A stretch of 28,025 nt of DNA, taken from contig JAZRPV010000041.1 of NCBI GenBank assembly GCA_045649455.1, positions 1 to 28,025 on the forward strand, given 5' to 3'. The position numbers were made by a program, and so were the translations under genes. Below, piece after piece: positions 23,437 through 28,025 of this stretch. Each line of letters begins with the position of its first letter. The stretch's first letter is position 1. Source of the DNA: JAEDES01 sp045649455 (lineage in GTDB: Bacteria > Bacillota_I > Bacilli_A > RF39 > UBA660). Under the pieces are notes generated by a model, which saw only the letters and a list, made by a program, of their open reading frames with translations, was not told the origin of the DNA and ran no database searches.

Positions 23437-24248
23437 GCTTTTTTTAATACTAAATATTTTGATGGGTTGTTTTTTCTATACTCTTCTTTTTGTTCATACA
23501 TTAATGCATCTGATTCTTTTATCATTGGTTCTATATCACTACATGTATCTTGGTGAGAAATACCATATGAGATGGAATAATCATATGACTTTAAATCTTC
23601 TACAATTAATTCCATTCTTAATTCTACTTCTTCTTTAGATAATCCTTCGGCAAGAACAATAAATTCATCTCCACCTTTACGATAAATATCACTTTTTCTA
23701 AAATATTTACTCATAATAGATGCAACTGTTAATAACATAAAATCTCCAGCTTCGTGTCCTAAGGTATTATTTACTACTCCTAGTCCATTTACATCAACAA
23801 ATGCTAATGAAACATTTTTATATTCTTTTTGTTCTGATACTCTGTTTTCAAATGCTTTATAGTTAGATACTCCTGTTAAGTCATCTTTAAACATTTGATT
23901 TTTTAAACCCAAAACATGGTTTTCCATTAAACTAAAATTTAATAAAGCACCTTTTAAATTATCTACAAGGAAATCTTCTAATAAATAATCTATCTTCGGT
24001 GTACCTAGTAAGAATACCCCATTATTAGTACTTTCTAAATGTAAAAATCTGATTCTATTGTTACCACCGATATGACTATTATTAAATATAAATGAATCTC
24101 CATGCTTTCCTGATTTAAACCATGTTACAAAGTTAGCATCAAATGCTTTAACTAATGCTTTTTCGATATCATCAGTATAAGATTCACTTGTAATAGGTAT
24201 TTTACTTATATCTAATAACACTTCTGCTAGTATTTTGTATTTTTCCAT
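23427..24248 (-). CDS. GGDEF-domain protein, probable diguanylate cyclase
   Basis: 273 residues. The first 110 form a sensor-like domain with no clear match. It has no membrane segment, so it is cytoplasmic. The GGDEF domain starts with DDLTGVSNYKAF (122-133), has FVDVNGLGVVNNTLGHEAGD (150-169) and the intact active site RKGGDEFIVL with GGDEF at 192-196. The substrate-site residues look intact, so c-di-GMP synthesis is likely. RKSD (184-187) resembles the inhibitory RxxD site but is four, not five, residues before GGDEF, so feedback inhibition is doubtful. Monocistronic, with a good promoter and terminator. Confidence 0.92.
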   Translation of the reverse strand: MEKYKILAEVLLDISKIPITSESYTDDIEKALVKAFDANFVTWFKSGKHGDSFIFNNSHIGGNNRIRFLHLESTNNGVFLLGTPKIDYLLEDFLVDNLKGALLNFSLMENHVLGLKNQMFKDDLTGVSNYKAFENRVSEQKEYKNVSLAFVDVNGLGVVNNTLGHEAGDFMLLTVASIMSKYFRKSDIYRKGGDEFIVLAEGLSKEEVELRMELIVEDLKSYDYSISYGISHQDTCSDIEPMIKESDALMYEQKEEYRKNNPSKYLVLKKAKE

Positions 24249-24272
24249 ATACTCACCCCAAAAATTGTGTAT

Positions 24273-24301
24273 ATTATATCACATTTTTTAATTTTTTTCA
24301 A
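24273..24301 (-). promoter_or_regulatory. Sigma-A promoter of the GGDEF gene
   Basis: TTGAAA (five of six) and exact TATAAT, 17-base spacer, TGA extension. Confidence 0.75.
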
Positions 24302-24320
24302 TAATTAGTATTTTATAAAT

Positions 24321-24345
24321 AAAAAAGCGTTTGTTACGCTTTTTT
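24321..24345 (-). terminator. Terminator of the gene at 24334
   Basis: AAAAAAGCGT and ACGCTTTTTT pair perfectly around a five-base loop. The TAA stop of the gene overlaps the loop and right arm. Confidence 0.85.
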
Positions 24346-24846
24346 TATTTTTTGCTTAATTTCAGTACCTGTTACTAGTTCTAATCCAGATACTAATTCT
24401 GAAACAACATCTTCTTCGCTGGTATTATCAAGTTGTTTTGCAGCTTCTAGTATATCTTGATCCATTTCTAATCCAGATTCAGCAATACCCATTTCCTTTA
24501 ATATTGGTAAAATTACATCTGTCATTTGTGGATAATAATTAACTAGTGTATCATATGCATTTAATGGCTTGTCTGGTTTTGTATATCTTGCACTTTCCCA
24601 GTCTAAAACCATTTCTATATAATCAAGTTCTGTCTTTTCTAATTCATTTTCATGATGCACTGTTTTATCTCTATGGATATTAGAAGCATCTTTTTTATCA
24701 TAGAATAAATACATATACATCTTGTCTAGATCGTGTGTCTTGACTTGTTCTAATAATTCTTGATTATTACCAAAATACTTTTCAGCTAGTAACATTACTA
24801 TTTTTCTATGCTTAAAAGTGTATTTAATGTGTTCAAAATTTTTCAT
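24334..24846 (-). CDS. HD-like protein resembling DUF5662
   Basis: 170 residues from the ATG at 24846, which has AGGTGG just before it. A longer ATG at 24864 would precede the expected transcription start near 24862. His and Asp pairs are spaced as in HD-domain metal proteins: FEHIKYTFKHRK, then KTHDLDKM, then DKTVHHENE and LDYIEMVLDWESARYTKPDKP. This plan resembles DUF5662 proteins, an uncharacterised group. The tail (about 125-170) is helical and acidic. A phosphohydrolase activity is only an inference from the histidines. Confidence 0.75.
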   Translation of the reverse strand: MKNFEHIKYTFKHRKIVMLLAEKYFGNNQELLEQVKTHDLDKMYMYLFYDKKDASNIHRDKTVHHENELEKTELDYIEMVLDWESARYTKPDKPLNAYDTLVNYYPQMTDVILPILKEMGIAESGLEMDQDILEAAKQLDNTSEEDVVSELVSGLELVTGTEIKQKIKKA

Positions 24847-24868
24847 ATTACCACCTACTTTCATATTG

Positions 24869-24897
24869 ATTATAACAATAATAATTATTCATATCAA
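24869..24897 (-). promoter_or_regulatory. Sigma-A promoter of the HD-like gene
   Basis: TTGATA (five of six) and exact TATAAT, 17-base spacer, TGT extension. Confidence 0.75.
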
Positions 24898-24912
24898 GAA
24901 ATTACTAAATAT

Positions 24913-25854
24913 CTATTTTTTTCTATATACCATAACTAGATCTCTTTTCTTATTCTCTTCCCATAAGATATCTCTTGATCCTAAAATATCATGTACTTCT
25001 GAAATAAATTCTTTTAGTTTATCTTTTGCGATTGGCATTTTATATATTTCTTTCCAATCGTCTTGAAATTCTTCATCATCAAAAGAAGCGTCCCATAAAT
25101 ATCCTAATTGGATACTCCCTCCTCTATTTAAATTGTTTTTATCTAATCTTATCAATAATTCTTTCAATTGTTTAAGACTTGTTATTGTACATAAATTAGA
25201 TAATATAATATTATCAAAACTTCTATCTATATCATCTGTAAATATATCTCCATAAACATATTTAAAACTTATTTTTCTTATTACTGATTTTAATCTATTA
25301 TAAGATTCCTCATCTTTTAAATAATTATTAAAACCTTTTATTACTTTATTTCTATCTTCATCATCATCAAATAATCTTTCTCTTATATTAGTTGGTTCAT
25401 ATAATGTAAATAACTCATCAAAGAATAAGAATGATTCATAGTCTAACAATCTTAAATTATCTTTAATTTTATTATATAAATCAGGTGAAAACATATGTTG
25501 ATTTCTTATGAATGGTGTTACTCCTTGTCTAAAGAAAAATGCTTTGAATTCTTTATACGTTAATGACATAATCGCTGCTATTTTTAAGTATACATAAAAT
25601 TTGGCATATTCATTAATATCAAATAAAGTTATATCTCTAGCACCATTATAGAAGGCATTTAATACTTGATCACCGGATGATCCTATAGTTAATAGACTTT
25701 TATTATCAAAGTCAAAATAATCAATATATCCAGAGATGTTTTCAGTTGTAAATGGATATATTTTTGAGAACTCTGTTGTATATAAAAATTTACCTTCACA
25801 TATAGATGAGGCTTTATATAAAGTTTCTTCAAAATATGGTTTATTTTTAGACAT
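24913..25854 (-). CDS. Methyltransferase-like protein
   Basis: 313 residues. LLTIGSSGDQVLNAFYNG (54-71) followed by ITLFDIN (75-81) reads as motif I and the acidic motif II of a Rossmann-type SAM-binding fold, in the style of DUF3419/BtaA-like proteins (TIxSxGDxxL rather than GxGxG). The middle is rich in Lys and Phe. IILSNLCTI and GGSIQLGYLWD further on fit later strands of the fold. The substrate is unknown. SD GGTGAT. It diverges from the gene at 25975 across a 120-base gap. Confidence 0.7.
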   Translation of the reverse strand: MSKNKPYFEETLYKASSICEGKFLYTTEFSKIYPFTTENISGYIDYFDFDNKSLLTIGSSGDQVLNAFYNGARDITLFDINEYAKFYVYLKIAAIMSLTYKEFKAFFFRQGVTPFIRNQHMFSPDLYNKIKDNLRLLDYESFLFFDELFTLYEPTNIRERLFDDDEDRNKVIKGFNNYLKDEESYNRLKSVIRKISFKYVYGDIFTDDIDRSFDNIILSNLCTITSLKQLKELLIRLDKNNLNRGGSIQLGYLWDASFDDEEFQDDWKEIYKMPIAKDKLKEFISEVHDILGSRDILWEENKKRDLVMVYRKK

Positions 25855-25879
25855 AATATCACCCGTTATTTAGTTTCTT

Positions 25880-25888
25880 ATTATAACA
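25880..25888 (-). promoter_or_regulatory. Extended -10 promoter of the methyltransferase-like gene
   Basis: TGTTATAAT on the minus strand, 26 bases before the ATG. No clear -35. Confidence 0.45.
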
Positions 25889-25918
25889 TATTATTTTTAT
25901 ATTTAAAAATTAAATGAC

Positions 25919-25946
25919 TTGCTTTTTTAATAAATTGTTCTATAAT
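25919..25946 (+). promoter_or_regulatory. Promoter of the gene at 25975
   Basis: TTGCTT and exact TATAAT, 16-base spacer, on the plus strand and followed by the strong GAGGGAGG ribosome site. It has no TGn, unlike most leftward promoters. Confidence 0.6.
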
Positions 25947-25974
25947 AGATTTCACCTATAGAGGGAGGCATTTT

Positions 25975-26904
25975 ATGGTAGCGTTTATACCAGTAGAAAG
26001 TTATCAAAATAAGTTTTATTTAAAAGAAAGATTTTCTAATAGATTCTTAGATTTATCTGATGAAAGATTAGCTGAAATATCAAAAAGAGTTTATAAAAGA
26101 CAAGAGATGATGGAAGATACATCTAGTCGAAGAACAGAACGTTTATCTAAATTAGATAAATATCAAAGAACTCTACAATATCTAACTGGTCCTAATATTC
26201 ATTTAGAATATAAAACTTTTGATGAAAAGTTAGCATTTTTAATAACAGCAGTAGATCCTGAATTAGTAACATATAAAGAATTTTTAAAAATGAATTTAAT
26301 GAGTACTTCTGAAATATTTAAAATTGAAGATAAAAAAGAAAGAGAACGATTACTAGAATTAAGAAATCAAACATTAGCAAGATATGAATCTACGGTTAGA
26401 GAAAAGATTGGATTTTATGATCCTAGATTATTAAGATATGAAGAATTATTTTTTAAGAGATTTTATAATGATAAAGAATTAATTACTGATGTAAGAATGA
26501 ATAACCAAGATAGTCTTATATTAAGAGCAAAATTTGTAAAGAATTTTGATAGTATTTCAGATGAAAGATATGATGAATTAGTAGAACTTTCTCAAACATT
26601 ATTATCATTAGTTCCAGATAAATATAATACAAGTCTTGCTACATATAGTGTAATTGATCAAAAACGTTTATTAGGATTAAAAAATTCATATGAACAATTA
26701 GCATTATTTGTTTTACTTGTTGATAGTGAATTAGATATGTTAAGAATATATGAAGAAGAATCTAGAATACCTGATGTAAAAAGACGTATTACTGAACAAT
26801 TTGGATATTTTAATATGGAGTTATTAAATTTAGAAAGAAAATTCCATAATAGATTTTGTCCTGATAAAAAAGTAAGTGTATGGACAAAAATAAAAAATGA
26901 CTAG
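25975..26904 (+). CDS. Unknown cytoplasmic protein with an internal duplication
   Basis: 309 highly charged residues, helical, without membrane segment or signal peptide. Two halves are related. SDERLAEISKR (28-38) matches SDERYDELVEL (195-205), and IGFYDPRLLRYEELFFKRFY (145-164) matches FGYFNMELLNLERKFHNRFC (276-295) in spacing and character. LAFLITAVDPELVTYKEF (86-103) also parallels LALFVLLVDSELDMLRIY (242-259). The ancestral unit was thus about 115-150 residues. I recognise no family. It stands alone and converges on the DUF4375-like gene. Confidence 0.8.
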   Translation: MVAFIPVESYQNKFYLKERFSNRFLDLSDERLAEISKRVYKRQEMMEDTSSRRTERLSKLDKYQRTLQYLTGPNIHLEYKTFDEKLAFLITAVDPELVTYKEFLKMNLMSTSEIFKIEDKKERERLLELRNQTLARYESTVREKIGFYDPRLLRYEELFFKRFYNDKELITDVRMNNQDSLILRAKFVKNFDSISDERYDELVELSQTLLSLVPDKYNTSLATYSVIDQKRLLGLKNSYEQLALFVLLVDSELDMLRIYEEESRIPDVKRRITEQFGYFNMELLNLERKFHNRFCPDKKVSVWTKIKND

Positions 26905-26919
26905 AATTTAGTCATTTTT
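26893..26919. terminator. Bidirectional terminator between converging genes
   Basis: AAAAATGACTA (26893-26903) pairs with TAGTCATTTTT (26909-26919) around GAATT. The TAG stop of the rightward gene and the TAA stop of the leftward gene both fall within it. Confidence 0.85.
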
Positions 26920-27447
26920 ATTTTGTTTAACTATTTCTTTATAGTTTTCTTTTACATATTTAATAAGTAAACTAGTCATGCTTTCTAATTGGTAATATTC
27001 ACTATCGAACTCATCAAAAGGATAATCATCATATTGATCAATAAATTCATCAACGTTATCAGTTTCAAATGAATCTAATTTCTTTAAATCAATTTTATTA
27101 TCTTTAATAAACTTATCAAATAATTCTTTATGTTTTGTTGCTTTTATTTGTTCTAAACTATCAGAGATAATCGGAGCGAATGTTCTTGATGAGTTAGAGA
27201 AGAATTGGCATAAGCCTCCATTATTAATTTCTGAATCATAAGCAGTTAATGAGATTACTACTAGTTGCTCTTTTGTATATTCGTTATTTTCGTCATAATT
27301 TACCCATAAATCAATTATGTAATCATTTATATCACTATCTGATAACATTTCTTTTGAAGATTCATTTTCCTTTTTAGAAAATACTATTATTATGCATATT
27401 GCAACAACAATACATATTATTAATGTCCAAATCATACTTGATTTCAC
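26908..27447 (-). CDS. Membrane-anchored DUF4375/DMP19-like protein
   Basis: 179 residues: an N-terminal membrane segment (about 5-23), then a DUF4375-like domain with its core signature SEINNGGLCQFFSNSSRTFAP (about 72-92) followed by helical acidic sequence. DUF4375 is common but poorly understood, and the soluble part is probably outside here. I accept the GTG start because GGAG lies seven bases before it. The next ATG (27435) would have the SD 19 bases away and would trim the start of the membrane segment. Confidence 0.82.
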   Translation of the reverse strand: MKSSMIWTLIICIVVAICIIIVFSKKENESSKEMLSDSDINDYIIDLWVNYDENNEYTKEQLVVISLTAYDSEINNGGLCQFFSNSSRTFAPIISDSLEQIKATKHKELFDKFIKDNKIDLKKLDSFETDNVDEFIDQYDDYPFDEFDSEYYQLESMTSLLIKYVKENYKEIVKQNKND

Positions 27448-27461
27448 TTTACCACTCCATT

Positions 27462-27480
27462 CAATAATATTATTGTATCA
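27462..27480 (-). promoter_or_regulatory. Extended -10 promoter overlapped by a 14-bp palindrome
   Basis: TGATACAAT on the minus strand (complement at 27472-27480) is overlapped by the perfect palindrome CAATAATATTATTG (27462-27475), which would cover the -10 and the start site. No clear -35. Confidence 0.4.
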
Positions 27481-27527
27481 CTTTTTTATAAAATGAAAAG
27501 AATTTATATTTATATATACTCTTTTAT

Positions 27528-27866
27528 TTAAAAAAACATAAATATAATAAATGAAATTATATCTACAGCTAACATTATTAAAAAACATATTCCTAAATAT
27601 TTTAGTACTTTTAAAACTAGTCCAGCCAATTTTTCAGTATTACTGATTTTTTCTTCCATAATACTTTTAATATCATTATCAGTTAATTCATCTAAACTTA
27701 CTTTGAATATTTGTGATAATTCTTTAGCTTGTTTAATATCTGGTGTTGTTTCATTTAATTCCCATTTAGATATTGTTTGTCTTGTAACATCCATTTTTTC
27801 TGCTAATTGTTCTTGTGAAAGATTTTCTTTTTTTCTTAATTCTAATATTTTATTTCCTAATTTCAT
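27528..27866 (-). CDS. XRE/Cro-type regulator with C-terminal membrane segment
   Basis: 112 residues from the ATG at 27866, which has AAAGGAGAAAAT before it. The longer frame starting at 27911 lacks a ribosome site. Residues about 5-60 form a Cro/CI helix-turn-helix (ILELRKKENLSQEQLAEKMD, VTRQTISKWELNETTPDIK, LSQIFKVSLDELT). A linker leads to a hydrophobic segment (about 88-112) ending FIIFMFF. Membrane-tethered XRE regulators with short C-terminal spans occur in Firmicutes, and their signal is rarely known. The DUF4375-like membrane protein lies 80 bases downstream. No terminator is visible between them. Confidence 0.9.
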   Translation of the reverse strand: MKLGNKILELRKKENLSQEQLAEKMDVTRQTISKWELNETTPDIKQAKELSQIFKVSLDELTDNDIKSIMEEKISNTEKLAGLVLKVLKYLGICFLIMLAVDIISFIIFMFF

Positions 27867-27971
27867 ATTTTCTCCTTTCACTACAATCTTACTTATTTTA
27901 ATAAAAAACATCTACCAATTATTGTTTGAACTATCGCAATTATTCTTAACATTTCAATAAATTGTAATTTG

Positions 27972-28025
27972 TTATTTTTTATTAACCGGAAATTGAATTT
28001 CTGTTAAATAATCTTCTTCATTTTC
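27972..28025 (-). CDS. C-terminal end of a gene, possibly a GyrI-like effector-binding protein
   Basis: The last 17 codons of a frame entering from the right edge, ending DYLTEIQFPVNKK and TAA. A terminal TEIxxPV strand is typical of GyrI-like small-molecule-binding domains of AraC/MerR-type regulators, but too little is visible for a firm call. The 105 bases between it and the XRE gene show no clear hairpin or promoter. Confidence 0.4.
   Translation of the reverse strand, partial: ENEEDYLTEIQFPVNKK

Overview
The window comes from a very AT-rich, compactly organised Firmicute, most likely an endospore-forming relative of the Bacilli/Erysipelotrichia side of the phylum. The evidence is threefold: three sporulation genes (gpr, spoIIP, sirA), Shine-Dalgarno sites of AGGAG/GGTGA type, and two gene-order blocks that I know from Bacillus subtilis (rpsT diverging from gpr-spoIIP-yqxA, and tkt-sirA-yneF). 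Tryptophan is written TGG and smr ends in TGA, which fits the standard bacterial code. Nearly everything is on the minus strand. Only rpsT, a transglutaminase-like gene and one duplicated-domain gene are on the plus strand. There are no rRNA genes, CRISPR arrays or insertion sequences, and no gap over 300 bases lacks a gene.

Layout. 1-2799: an unknown partial gene, a YqxA-position membrane protein, spoIIP and gpr, all leftward. 2843-4205: rpsT and a membrane-anchored transglutaminase-like protein, rightward, ending in a terminator shared with miaA. 4203-9112: leftward run uvrC, a type IV prepilin, mutL, miaA (DNA repair, tRNA modification and a pilin on one strand with tiny gaps). 9112-11914: tkt, sirA, yneF. 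11921-14629: a P2-type cation ATPase under a good sigma-A promoter. 14661-16603: a GntR/YtrA-type regulator with an ABC ATPase and permease, and a perfect 10-bp inverted-repeat operator on its promoter. 16604-16844: tRNA-Ile2(CAT) and tRNA-Leu(TAG). 16853-21568: the least ordinary part. It holds an unknown protein behind a full-consensus promoter with helically phased A-tracts, then a two-gene operon for a pilin-like membrane protein and an 854-residue single-span protein with Pro/Thr/Val repeats and a long coiled coil. 21553-28025: smr, a PfkB kinase, a small membrane-anchored protein, a GGDEF protein, an HD-like protein, a methyltransferase-like protein, a divergent protein with an internal duplication, a DUF4375-type membrane protein, a membrane-tethered XRE regulator, and the tail of another gene.

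Transcription signals are easy to read. Most leftward units start at an extended -10 promoter (often TGATATAAT). Most terminator hairpins are built over the stop codon of the gene they end, and two are bidirectional and hold the stops of both converging genes. The best candidate for something undescribed is the 16.9-21.6 kb surface cluster. Its proteins match no family I can name apart from a pilin-like segment, and its promoters carry distinctive DNA structure.
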